From contig CAIIXF020000003.1 in the NCBI GenBank assembly GCA_903813345.2, positions 23,577,248-23,641,247 of the forward strand: a stretch of 64,000 bases of DNA, given 5' to 3'. The notes beneath the pieces are model-generated. The model was not told the origin of the DNA and made no database searches. It saw only the letters and a list, made by a program, of their open reading frames with translations. The DNA is from Owenia fusiformis (Eukaryota > Annelida > Polychaeta > Sabellida > Oweniidae). A program made the translations under genes and the position numbers. Below are positions 1 through 12,500 of the stretch, one piece after another (within the stretch, counting starts at the first letter, position 1; every line of letters starts with the position of its first letter).

Positions 1-753
1 ACAATATTATGGCTTAAGTAGAACATATTAGATGGTTTCCAATGCTCAATTGGCTTTTTATGATCGTATGTAGGTTACATCTATATACCCCGAGGTCGTT
101 AGGCAATGTAGACCATGCCCTACCGACAAAAATAAACAAATTACTAAATTTTGTATAGTTTTGAATTTCAAACTCAACAGTTTTTCGCTTATTTCATGTT
201 ATCCCCGGGCATCAATTTGCAAAGAATAAGTTCAAAATATACATTACTAAATGCATCACCGAATGCGATGCCTGCAAAAATCGTTCATCCTTTCATTGAT
301 ACACAGTAGAAGAAAATAATGCACCAACCTTAGTTTTCTGTTCCATCGCGGTCATTGTATTGGATAAATCAGTGATCGTAGTCATCTAATCTCGTTTTCA
401 GAGGTGTCGTAACCGTCATGCTATAACATCGTGCTATTTAGCTACGCCATTAAACCAGCTTATTCTGGCTTTGTATAAAAAATCTTCTACCTCATACCCA
501 CCTACCCACGTACGTGGGACATGATACAGTCGTTGAAGTGTTCAATTTTAAAGATCTTAGTTTATCAAATCTTAGTTTATGATGAATTATAGATGCATTT
601 GTAACGACCCTTGATAGCAAGTTGCTACTACATCCCAGCTGCGTTCGATTCCCACTCGGGGCATCGAATTTAGCACACTTTCTTTCAATTTCTTTATCTG
701 GCTTGTTGGCTTGTTTTTTTTATACAAAGCCGCTTATTCTCATTATTTTTCAG
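1..753. other. Sequence upstream of the actinoporin-like exon, no gene recognised
   Basis: The partial gene that follows must have upstream exons for its signal or N-terminal part. I could not identify one here, so they may lie beyond the left edge or be too short to recognise. A 15-base inverted pair (about 469-483 and 716-730) brackets the last part of this stretch. The pyrimidine-rich end (741-753) is the splice acceptor of the exon that begins at 754. Confidence 0.5.
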
Positions 754-1185
754 ACCCCACCAACGGCAGTGAAACCTCGAACAAAGGAAACTATGATCGC
801 TCACAAGACTAGCAATGCAGCGAAGGGAACCTCTGGTGTCGTATCATGGAGATTTGAAAAAGGAGGCAGCGCGTATAGAATACTAGTTATGTGGTCTGTC
901 CCCTACAGCCAAGATTTCCATAGCAACTGGCTAGGGCTTGGCATCCGCCCCGAGGAATCCACTGATCCGACCTTCGATGATATGTATGACGGTACTGACA
1001 CTACCTGGTTTGCTAGGAAGGACTTTTATTACGACACCAACACGCTCAAGTTTTGCAGGTTTGATGTATGTGTGTCGGGTGCCATGGGAACCAGTCATAA
1101 GTCGAAAGTGCTTGTACGGTTCATACCCCAGGACGTTGACGATCTTGCCCCCGGTTTCAAGGAAATGATCAGTGGTTCAAAATAA
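754..1185 (+). CDS. Actinoporin-like protein, terminal exon (partial gene)
   Basis: This is the last coding exon of an actinoporin-family protein. Family members are secreted, sphingomyelin-binding, membrane-inserting beta-sandwich proteins; similar genes without proven toxicity occur in molluscs and other animals. The exon starts after a good acceptor (TTATTTTTCAG, 743-753), is in phase 0 and encodes about 143 residues to the stop at 1183-1185. What identifies it is the block LVMWSVPYSQDFHSNWLGLG, the aromatic-rich choline-lipid-binding loop and central strand of the fold. A preceding GTSGV segment and a final beta-strand (KVLVRFIP) also fit. The N-terminal amphipathic helix and first strands would be in upstream exons, which I do not see, so lytic ability cannot be judged. 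The exon itself has no stop or frameshift. A poly(A) signal AATAAA lies at 1232-1237. Confidence 0.85.
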   Translation, partial: TPPTAVKPRTKETMIAHKTSNAAKGTSGVVSWRFEKGGSAYRILVMWSVPYSQDFHSNWLGLGIRPEESTDPTFDDMYDGTDTTWFARKDFYYDTNTLKFCRFDVCVSGAMGTSHKSKVLVRFIPQDVDDLAPGFKEMISGSK

Positions 1186-3022
1186 TGTAAACACATCAAA
1201 CACTATTGCATCTTTAGTTGTAGAACTCAGAAATAAATTATGTATCTAGTCATACCGGTCTGTATGACTATAAAGCATTCCAATCTTCCTTATTCTTTCT
1301 GTTGAGACATTTAGCGCTAAAACAGCTTTTAAAATAAATTTTAATAACTAACTAGTATATCGTATGCTTTGTCTCAGATATACATTAAAGGTGCAACAAT
1401 TAGTGTAGAGGGGCCATTCAACGTTCATGGGCCAGTGTCAAAATATATCTAAACTTGGATATTTCACCAGGGCTATCATATATTTTTATCATCTTCAAAG
1501 AAACCACCTGGATGAACATTATTTCAGCTGATATTCCTCTAGAAACGTGGTGGATCTTAAAAATCTATAATTGGGACTCCCTTTATAGAAGCTTTGAACT
1601 GAATTTACACTTCTTAATGCTGAAATTGATAGTTTATTCATGCATTTTAAGAAAATACATGTAGGTACGTCAAAGAAGATGTTCAGACAAATATTGACCT
1701 GATAGCTCAGAAAAAGTAAAAAACTTCGAATTTTCTCCCTAGAGTCCTAGTTGCCCCTTTAAGAAAAGTATAAAAAAAGTGCAAATATCAAACTGGCATA
1801 TTAAAGATACATAATTTTTATTTCTTATTAATGCCAATTAAGTCACTAATCTTATTTTTAATTCACATAATCAAACTCAGAGACAAGACCTCAAGAAAAA
1901 TAGGTTTGTATAAATTGGGAAACACAAATTAAAATTGTAACTTCAATCCTTTGCTTGTATACATGTACCCCCTCCCATTACATACTATTATACACTATAA
2001 GAACGAGATAAAAATATGTGTAGAATTATGGGCAAAAACTACGTGTTAGACATCTTTTTTCTAGTTATAATCTAGTTATAAAACTACAAAATAATTAGTT
2101 AACGTATAAGAATTCAAATCATTATATTTCTGCTTTCTAGCATACAGGGTGTCAAAGTCTGTTCTCCCCTTCACTTTTTTAATTTAGAAATAACATAGGA
2201 TTGTTATATATCATCCTAAAGGGAATTTAAGTTGCCGATCACACATCAAAGAACGAATGGTGTATAGACACGCCTTAGGGGCATTCTCAAAATTCATTTC
2301 GTTTGTTGCGTACCTTCACAGGAGGTACGGATTGCACTAGACGAAATGCTCGAAGATTGGCCTTAGGGGCTATTGGAAGAAGGTGTGACAGGTGTGGCAT
2401 AGACAGTAAAGTGTTCATACTCATACTCTTGCAAGAATACATCATATACCCCTCCAAATTGCTACCACATCCTTGCACATAGAGATACGCTCATCTGCCC
2501 ATGTCATGCATGGTTCAGCCCTGAGTCATCTGTAGGTTAAAGCAGAGAAAAGCAGCCCATGGGCAATTCTTTCTTCAGGTTTTGCAATATCTGGTGGAGG
2601 AATTGTGAGCACAGATGCTCCTGAGATAGCTCCAAAAGAAAAAGTCACAACAATTCAAGTCAGAGGGGAACTTCCATTGGCACTTAGCCCTTGCACTGAT
2701 TTTTGCAATATCTAAAACTTGGTCAAGAGCCGATATTGACCCACTGTGCAAATGGAAGGATTACCACATGTGAATGAATGACATATCATTGCAAAGAGGA
2801 GAGACATGTCTTTATGGTACATTGAATGAAATTGATATAGTCATCACTAGTTTTGTGATTTTACGAGATAACTACTTGTTGCGTTTTTTGATACGCCCTG
2901 TATGTCAACTCACTTTTGGTGTATATCAAGCCAACCAATCTTATCGAAACACAGACGACCACCTTCAAGTAGATGGAAAATATACCATCATTGTTAAAAA
3001 AGAAGCATATGCCCCAATTTCA
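1186..3022. other. Intergenic, no gene seen; possible small inverted-repeat element
   Basis: The first 50 bases are the 3' untranslated region of the actinoporin-like gene. A candidate MITE runs from about 1386 to 1761, with imperfect ends TTAAAGGTGCAACAA and its near-inverse TTGCCCCTTTAA. The rest is AT-rich, and its short open frames show no recognisable protein. Confidence 0.4.
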
Positions 3023-3093
3023 CTGTATGTACATTGATCGCCTACTATTAAAAGTGCGTGATCAAAGACTCGACAAGATGCGCAAAATCAAAA

Positions 3094-3983
3094 ATGTCGG
3101 AAGAAAGGTATGTTTGTTACTTTTCTCTTTACCACATTAATGTCATTTTACCTACAGATGGTATTCCATATGCTGTATAAGAGACTCAACATTCATTTGG
3201 TAACAGGGTTCAGTGATTGACTTAAAACCGAAATACCTGAACTGAGTTGATAAAAGAAGCAAAATCAAAAACCCGCCGAACGAAAATGTATATTTCACAA
3301 AATTTTCTGTTTTTAGATTTCCAAAACCACAAAATCAATATTTCTATGGTTAATACAGGGTGATCACTAAGTTCTGGGAATTTACCTGTCATTTCATTAT
3401 TTTTCAACCAATTTACTTGAAACTCAAAATTTGCTGACCCGCGGACCACTTTACTTTTTTTGTAACTACAATTAAATAAATTGTAGATGTGATATGTATA
3501 TGAAACATTGCTTGTCAATTCAGAATTATACAATGTACACCTGCTGAAAATTTCAACTCAAATGGTAGAAAAATCTTGAAATGGCAGACCAATTCCCAGA
3601 ACTTAATGATCACCCTGTATACATAATACTCAACATTACATGCATATCAGACGTTCCAACTCCCCTTCAGTATCTAGTAAGGAGGATGTTATAAAAAAAT
3701 TATGATCAGCCAAGTGAGTGATTTTACCATGTGGATTCTAATGATAAGTTCTTTGCATTTCAGAGTGGTTGGATTTACATGTTTTTACTGTCCTTCACTA
3801 CGAACTCTTAAATTGCAAAACATTATAAATCACCTTATAAAACATCATGAAGAAGAAGAGATGAAGATGAGAAAGATTATTGAAAATAGAGGCAAATTTA
3901 GAATGATAACAAGAAATTTCTCTGGAATAATACCAAATGAAAGTAAAGATTTGGTTTTAATTATAAATCAAACAAATCTATAA
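3094..3983 (+). CDS. Small C2H2-like zinc-finger protein, two exons, inside an inverted-repeat element
   Basis: I do not recognise a family. Exon 1 (3094-3107) encodes MSEE plus two bases, followed by a donor (AG|GTATGT). Exon 2 starts at 3764 after a pyrimidine tract ending TTTCAG, and the join AG|A restores one frame. The predicted 78-residue protein has CFYC near its start, then thirteen residues and HLIKH: C-x2-C-x13-H-x3-H, a C2H2-type spacing. A highly charged helix (EEEEMKMRKIIE) follows. The start lies just inside the left terminal repeat of the surrounding element, which suggests an element-encoded protein or remnant. It could also be chance splicing of a non-coding stretch. The intron holds a MITE (3354-3619). 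Confidence 0.35.
3354..3619. mobile_element. Mariner-type MITE (TACAGGGTGATC ends)
   Basis: A 266-bp element with 28-bp terminal inverted repeats: TACAGGGTGATCACTAAG at the left and the inverse with one mismatch at the right, beginning and ending in TA. TACAGGG ends and a TA target are typical of Tc1/mariner derivatives. No coding capacity. Confidence 0.8.
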
Positions 3984-4063
3984 TGTCCATATGACCAAAG
4001 CCTAAACTGGAACTTTTCCTCAGTCTCATCCACGTAACGCTGTCATTAGAGGTAATAGCATGG

Positions 4064-4924
4064 TACAGTAGAACCTGTGTAAGTGGAACACCCTCCGTCC
4101 TGCCAAAAAGCGTTCCACTTAGGAGGTGTTCCACTTACGGAGGTTTTGAGTTAACGGGGATTTAAAGAACCTACAAGATCAAAAATAGGGTTTATATGTA
4201 TCACTATATCACTGGAAATATAATTCTCCGTTCATTGCAGGGCAGCTATATACCATTAATAATCCATTTGTTTTACTCAAAAAGGTATCTGACATAATGT
4301 TAATCCTCCTCATTCTGACAAAAATGTTTTCTGACATTCTCAATCCTCCTCATTCTGCCAGTCTCAGGCACAGAGATTTGTTCCTACTGCTAATAATTCA
4401 TTTGTTTTTAACTGACATTCTTAATCTTACTTATCAAGTTTGAAACAAACAGCGAGGGGTATTAATAAGAGGTAGCATCACATGCCCATCTCTACAGGAG
4501 GTTCATCCAATTTGATGAATGATAATCTTATGAAATCCTTATTTGCTAATTATCAAATTAATTAGTGGCAGCGTCAAATGTTGATCTCTACAGGAGGTTA
4601 ATCCAATTTGTTATATGGTAATCCGTTAAAATCCTAATTTGACAATTATCAAATTATTACCTGTTTTTATACGCAGATATCACTGTAGGAGGTTAATTCT
4701 GTTTACCTATTTATCAATATTGAAATTTATGGAAAATTGACTGTTCCACTCAGCAGGTTAATATTTCAATATGGGGTGTTCACTGTTCAGGTTTGGAGGT
4801 GTTCCACTTACAGAGGTTCAATTAACATTAAGTCAATGGGTTTTTTAAACGGAACTTTGAAAAGGTGTTCCACCTGCGAGGTGTTCCACTTACAGAGGTG
4901 TTCCACTTAGCAGGTTCTACTGTA
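4064..4924. mobile_element. 861-bp inverted-repeat element built of GTGTTCCACTTA motifs
   Basis: The ends are TACAGTAGAACCTG...TAAGTGGAACACC and its inverse (about 28 bp, one indel), starting and ending at TA. GTGTTCCACTTA-like motifs recur many times near both ends, so the termini are themselves short repeat arrays. No reading frame is evident, so this is a non-autonomous DNA element. Confidence 0.8.
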
Positions 4925-5685
4925 TTTATTTCACACTTTGTTTCTCTAAAAACGCCCACTGGGCATTTATTTTGCATCGATTACATACAATTCTAAAATT
5001 TTCAAGCTAATCACCTACACACCTTAGTTGAAAATTGATCAATGAATCTTCTGAATATTGGACTATAGAGGAACTCTCCCTTATACCTGTCATATACATA
5101 TGACCCAAGTTAGCCACCTCGTGGTGAAACTGGGAACTGACTACTGGCATCTACTGAAGGTTATTATGTCATTACATTTTTATATAACTTATTGATACCT
5201 TGCTGCAAAAGAATGATTTAACTCCCCAATGAAATAGATAATGTACAATTCAGATTTTATAAGTTTGTTATGAGACGTGGGATGAAGAAAACACAGTCCC
5301 AGTCCCAGCCCAGCTCAGACACCCCCCCCCCCCTTCCACCCCTCTTCATCTTTTTCCCCGCTTGGCTAGAGTGCTTATAATGCCAAAATGGTGATTAGCA
5401 CTTGAATATGCTCTCTTGTATTTACTATATTACCCCATGTACATCTATTTTATATAAATAAATAAATAAAATAAAAATACATGGAAAATGGTCAAACTAA
5501 TATATATTTTTCAAAGCATATGGGTGTTCTTGTGCCTTCAAAACCTTATTGAATCACCAGTAGCCTGTAATATAAACACAAATAAATCTTTTAAAAATAA
5601 CCGTTACAAATTATTTGAATTTTGCGCATCTTGTCGAGTCTTTGATCACGCACTTTTGATAGTAGCCGATCACTGTACATACAGC

Positions 5686-6581
5686 ATAATTTGAGTAAAA
5701 GCCCAATAATCAGTTTGTGTCCTCTACATCTCACTATACATGGGTGGAGTAAAATCCAGATTCAGATGTATGTAATAGTATTGATGCAATCAATGGTGTT
5801 GTTCATGTCCAGTTGGGAGTAGGGCTGTAGGCACAAGGGGTATAAAAGCAAAAAAACTGCACAAAGTTTGACATTTTAAAATCAAAAGATATGTCTGAAA
5901 TGTTGTCATCTGAAGAGGATGATGGTAGCTCAGTCTCTATTATTATGAACATGAAGAAACACATGAATGTGCTCAACTACAGAAGAACAACAGTTATGTA
6001 AAGTCCAGGGTAACATTTTAGAAATTGTTATATTTTATGTCAAATAATGAATTCAGTATTCCACTGCCACCTTAATGCAAACTGTATATGAGCAATTGCT
6101 CTCAAGATCACTCAGCATCGTGATTTTGACCTAGTATTTCAGTGGAGAGTTTTCAAATGCATATTCTGTGTGTACTTACTTGGTTGTTCCTTGGGTAGGG
6201 AATTTGGCAGTCAAAATGCCCTCGTCTCCAACGTGGGGTCTCATTTAAAGCTTTGAGTGATGTATGATGTAAAGCGGAATGACACAGATCAATGAGGAAA
6301 AATAATTTTCCCCACCCTATTTTTAGTGATCTTACACACTAAGAAACAAAATTCATCAGGAATTTTGAACTGCAGTGCATTCAGGATGTTCACACAATGG
6401 CCACCATTTTTTGTAAAAACCTAAAACTTTGAAAACTCAAATACTGGTTGACGGATTTGATTTTACATGCTGATGCCTAAGGAACAAGAACAAATTATCC
6501 AGAATTTCACATTGTATTGCTTGCCCGCCCATGGCCATCAATGACATTTTGTTTTTCCCAGACTTGATAAAGTATAGTAGT
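5686..6581. other. Region downstream of the TANGO6 stop codon
   Basis: This presumably contains the TANGO6 3' untranslated region (minus strand) and an intergenic gap to the inverted-repeat element on the left. I saw no clear AATAAA on the minus strand and no other gene. Confidence 0.5.
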
Positions 6582-9500
6582 TCAATCCATGCTTAAAACT
6601 TGAATTTTCTTTGTCAATGTCTGTTTCGGGAATAAATAGTCCCGCATGAATTTGTCCATTTCTTCCAATCCCATTGCAACGTGAAGTCTGATTTGTTCAT
6701 CAGTTTCAACTGTAATTGTGTGTTTCATCAATCGGTACAGTGCTTGGAGTTCATTTTCTAGTATCTGAAAAATTCAAGAAGAGCTTGACACAAGAAGGAA
6801 GTGATAATTTAGACAGATGATTTTTATAGCCGAATCAATTATCAAGGATTAAAATATTCATAAAGGAAGAAAAAGTTTGACAAGTGAGAAATATAATTGT
6901 TTATAAATATATGCCACTCATTACCTACAAGGAACAAAATTCTAGGAAAGGAATGATAAGTGTTAAATGTGTGAAACTATTTCTGAATAGATTTCAAAAA
7001 TGGCCACAAGAAAATTTTCTCCAAAACAACCAACCATTAAACAGTTTGCCAAAAAATGCACAGACAAGAATGATAGACATCTGACTGGCACAATGTTCAA
7101 ATTGAAAGAAACAATTCACAAGTGTATGGACTAATGAGTTCTACTAAAGCAAATGTACCTGGATGGCCTGAGAGCCTCCCCCTTGGAGTATCATTGTTAT
7201 AACCATTGCTGCAGCCCTCCTAACCTCAATTTCATCACCTTGAGACTTCAATATGCTGCTACAACAGCTTATTATCTGCAAATAAATGAACAATAAAGTA
7301 AATATGATTTCCCGAATATTAGAGTTGAATACCAAGATACTTTTCTATGGATGAAAATTGAAGCAAAGGAACCAAAATACATCTTAACTGACTGCATGTA
7401 TATAATGGTGAGATTATTGTAGTTTTCAGATACCATAGTTTTTCCCACTTTAAATCTTCAATTTATGGTTCAGTTGTAACTTTTCAAATTTCCCCCACTT
7501 CAAATTCTAAGATTTTTCTCAGAATTTCAAAACAAAATATTTCAGAACAATCTACCATCTTGGTTTTCATCAACTTTACCCTGACAATTATGTCCATGTA
7601 TTTGTCTTAGTACTTAATGATAGGGATAAAATATAGGCCCATGTCATTTTAACTTTGTTAACTGATTTTTACATAAAATATTGATGATGACATGGTGTTT
7701 AAAGGTTAATGTTCGAGGGGTCAAAGGTAAATCTAATTTCTATTATTATTAACTAACACCGAATGGTCAGGAAAAAGCCCAAGAGAAGTTTTCATTTAAC
7801 TTCAGGTTGCATGGAAAAAGTGGGAAATGTAACAATAATATTAGGTTACCTTTATTGAAGGTATGAAAAATGCATCAAACATATTATTATTGTATTTCTT
7901 TTTATTTTCCAAATCATACAAAAGAGCTCTCAATTTATGAACTTGAATTCTGATCACAAGATTACCAAAAATTACTATGCACAGCACACTCAAATATTAA
8001 CAATATAAGACAAATCTTTCAGAAAATACAAAAGAATGGAGTAAAAGTAAACAATAATTTAAACATCATTCCCTTTTTCCTGATTTATGACAGAAATTAT
8101 GCTGTGCTATTACAACTGACATTACATTATCAGATATACACATATAATCACATATAAGCACATATGGCGCATCAGCTGAAGTCTAATGAAGTGATTGATG
8201 ACATTAACACTCATACATTTGATGAAATAAACAGTAGAGCTGAAATAGAAATTAACATTGATAATTATCATACATTTTTTGGCCATGTAAAATTTACAAA
8301 AAAAAACTGAACAAACTATACCAGATGACAATATAGACAGACATGAAATAATATATGATTATCCTAATTATCTGACTCTAAAGGTTAACTATAACTTGCT
8401 CTGTTGTGACCTTATGTGCCTTTGATAGTAGTGTATTATGATGAATTAAAGATTCTCGCAATCTTTATCCAATCAGCGTTTGCGAGTGTGTCGGCTCACG
8501 TATAAAAGGCGAATCCAACTCAAATCCATGCAGGGGTGTATGAGGTACTCGAATAGGAGAGCTCGTGAAATCTGAATTTATATGCACATGGTCAATGTTT
8601 ACACATGTTTGGAGTTATTGAAGAAAATGTGATATGGGTGTGGTTCCGAATTTGAAGTCATTGCTGGAAAATATGATTTTAATACGTGAAATTATATCTA
8701 TAAATATAGCACTAAAAATAACAGCACACATGAAGTACATGTATGATTGTGTCCAGAAATGTTTGAAACCCTTACAGAAAATTCTGTCTGCATTTTGTCA
8801 CCATTGCTCTTTCTTCCCGCATTCTAGTGCTGTTTGAATGAATATATCAATAAATGTATTTCTAACTAAAATATATCACATTTTTTGTGAAACCACAAAC
8901 ATTTAGATCATAAAAAAATATTCAATACTTGAGTGAGCACGATATGCAAGGGTTACTAAGTTGACACAGTAAATGACCACTGATATTGTGTTAGCAAATA
9001 TGTATTAGCAGAATACGCTGTGTGCATGGACTAACACCCCTCACTTTCATATTGAAGTGACTAATTGGTTTATGTTTACGTTTTAATGTGTTTTGGGTTC
9101 CTTGTTACAGCAAGGGGGGCCAGTAAAGTAGACTAACATGTTTGCATGGCAAATTTTGATCGAATATGTGAGACACTTTAAAGACATACAGTATTCTACT
9201 TGTTCATGCTATTTAGAAAGTGTATGAAATATACGATATTAATGGACTTTAGTTTTTGATGTTTTTAGAAAGCATTTAATAAATGACTTTATGATTAAAA
9301 TAAAACTTGTGAAAACCACAATTGAAATCATTGTAGCTAATACCGCTATATCAAGTAGATAATATTGAAAGAAGTTCAGTCGATTCTCGCCAACTGATCT
9401 CAAGTGTGCTGCTCCTTTATGGCGAATAACATACTCAATCCAATACAAGGTTTTATTTCTCGGCTCAATTGGTTGGTTATGATACATAGAGGCACCTTTT

Positions 9501-12500
9501 CTTGCATTTTCTGCATATGTTACGTTGTTTATAACATCTTCCATTGCATTCTGAAGTCTTGAACTTGTGATTCCTTTTAATTGAACAACCTTGGCTGATT
9601 TAACCCTATATGCAAGCTTCTGGCAATTATATTCCTGGTCTCCAATAAAGGGAACACCAATAACAGGAACACCATAATTCAATGCCTCAAATAATGCAGA
9701 GGCTCCACATTGTGTTACAAATAGTTTAACTGCAGGGTTTGCCAGCAGATCAGCTTGTGGAATCCATTTGTCAACAAAAGTGTTTTCTCCCAAACCTTCG
9801 GGTGTTTCACCTTCATAGCTCCATATAACCATCTGTGGCATTTTGGAGAATGCCTCCGCAAAGATTTTGCGATGTTCTTTTCCTAATCGCCGAAATTGTG
9901 ACCCAAAGCTTACTACAATGATTCCATGTTTCCCTGACCTTTTAACGACATCATTGTAATTTGTATCTAAAGGTTTTGGGGTTTCCATAAAGAAACCCTC
10001 TGAGGAAATGATATGTTGCATATAGGGGGCAGGGTAGTGTATAACATCATTTCGGTTCATAAGCACAAGGTTAACAGTTTTATGGATTCCTCTGATATTG
10101 TCACAAGAGGTCCTATAGCCATACTTCAAGCAAACTGCTTCTGCTATAGCATACAAGTCAGACATCACCCATCTCATTCGTAAATATTCCCAAACATTTT
10201 CCAGTCTCTGTGAAAATGTCATGACATCACTAAATCTATTAAAACATCCATTTACATATGCCAAGCTGTGCCTGGGGATTATATTAGGATCAAATGTCAT
10301 GGGACCAAAATTGCTATACAGAATGATGGGTATTTTTCTGTCTGCTGCAAGGATCCTTGGAAAAATCACAATCTCATCAGCGATTATAACGTCAAAATCC
10401 TGCTTAGCTAACTGACTCATCAAAGTCTTATCCCGCAGTGTGTTCTCCAAAACATTGCTGAAAAGCTCTCCTGCAAAGAACCCTACAACCTTAGGTGCAT
10501 CCATATCAATCATTAAATCCAGAAAGTTTTGGTTTTCAGTATTCTTTTGCAAAACTGCTAAATCTACTGGTGGCATTTTATAACTAATGATTTTAAAGTT
10601 TGGATCAACAGTTCCTCCTTCGGCTAATTTGAATAATGCATCATCCATCATTCTGTCAGATAGAACACATGTGACCTGGTGTTTGGCAATAGTGAGCATT
10701 CTACCAAGTTTCAGCATATTTCTGAGTCTGCTATTGTAGCCTCCATCCACAGGAAACAGTAATATTTTGCCTCCATTGCTTGTCATTGTCAGACAAATGA
10801 TTGCTAGGCAACTAAATACACACAGTTTATTATATTCCATGATTTGTTCCAGTTATTAGATGATTAAGGTTCTAAACTGAAAATGTAGTCTATTCATCCA
10901 TCAGGTTTTATCACCAGATATTTTTGACTATAAAAACAGCAGTCTTTTAAGGTCACTTTGTATCTACATGTATATGTAGAGCAAACAGTCTCCCATAAAC
11001 TATTAATAATGTGTAACTTAACACTGTATACAACACTTGAATTCTATACTGTGGTTTATAAAATAGTATATGCACAAAAAGACAGACTTAAACCATTAAA
11101 GGCTCCGTGTAAGGTTTAAACAACCTCAGGGTCTTAATTTGCAATCCAATATTTAAAATGTGTTTTTAAAGGATTTTTAGCATAAGACATGGAGAGTTTA
11201 TTTCAAGAAAAGTAAAGGTGTCATGTGTACCTTTTAACAAGAATGACTCTGTTTGGCTGTATTATATAATGTTATATAATATATTTCTAGGTACTAATTG
11301 AAATAAATGATTATCTTTTGACTAACTGACAGAGTTAATTAAACTAGAATTAATGCATCAATAACACAAACGCGAGTAAGTAGTTACCAGTGGCTTGTTT
11401 GGGTCAAATAACATGGCGAGTATAGTAGAAAGTTCCCTTTAACTTAAATTACATCTGTTTTAGTGGTTCAATTTTCAAATAGCCCTTATGTATCTAATAG
11501 TTATGCAAAGGATAGGTATCGATATGGAGAACTGAATTTAACAATGTTTTTCTCTTAAACCAATCATTGAAAACATTCTGTAAAAAACAAGGTATTTTAT
11601 GTAATGTTGACAGATTGACAACAATTTAATGCGAAAATTATTTTATATAACTGTTTTTGTTAACATTTTTTGTTTTTTAGTGCAATTGTTTTTGCTCCTT
11701 TCTACCAATTCTTGAGAATGAAATAAAATGTCTTTCCAAACCTTGTTGGAACAATATAGCATATACAACATGTTTTTAGACCTCTCAATATTAAAGTTAT
11801 ACAAAAGAATTTTTGGTTGATTTTAAAAAAGTATTCAAAAAATTAAAACAAAATCCCCCTAAAATAGATAAAAATCAAGAAAAACTTTTATTTCATTAAC
11901 AAGATACTTTTTTAAAATCAACCAAAATTTCCTTAGTACAATTACAATATTGAGAGACCTAAACATGTTCTGTTTATGTCGTTTTGTTCCAATGAGGTTC
12001 GGAAAGATGTTTCATTTCACTCTGGAAACATGATACCAAGAACAAAACAAGTGTTTGATGTGTTTTTAAAACAATATAGATGAAAGTATGTATATCTATT
12101 TCAAATTATATTGTTACCATTCAAAAGATGGCCATTAAATTGACAATTTGTAAGATTTTCAGAAATTTTTGATGACTGGTAATGTCTATTCAAAAAGTTC
12201 GCCATATCGATACCCATTCTTTAAATATGTCCAGTAAAAGAAAACGCTATCTGTCCAATACAACAAGAAAAGATATTTCACTTTTTGTGATTTTGTAACA
12301 TGGGGTCTATGGGGAATCAACCCGAACTAGAAGTCTCATTTTCAAATTTTCAAAGTTGATTAACAATTTTAGTAATCATATTTCTAGATGTATTTTCTCA
12401 TGTAGATTTCAAATATGACATCACTTTGTCTGAATTTTGTATATTTAATGACATAATTCAAGGTTATTTCTACTCTCATCTAGTCTATTCCAATACAATG

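Larger units (their letters stand above)
3023..5685. mobile_element. 2.66-kb terminal-inverted-repeat element with two nested insertions
   Basis: About 65 bases at the left end (from CTGTATGTACATTGATCG, 3023) recur in inverted orientation at the right end (to about 5684) with only a few mismatches. Both arms share the block AAGTGCGTGATCAAAGACTC. The interior holds a small two-exon zinc-finger reading frame (3094-3983) and two younger inverted-repeat elements (3354-3619 and 4064-4924). A run of C bases lies at about 5322-5335. No transposase was recognised, so it is either a non-autonomous element or a captured gene fragment flanked by repeats. Confidence 0.6.

Noticed and set aside
5111-5160. 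Similarity between 5111-5150 and 19083-19125 (TTAGCCACCT...GGTGAAACTGG)
   Set aside because: Too short and isolated to define a repeat element from two copies.
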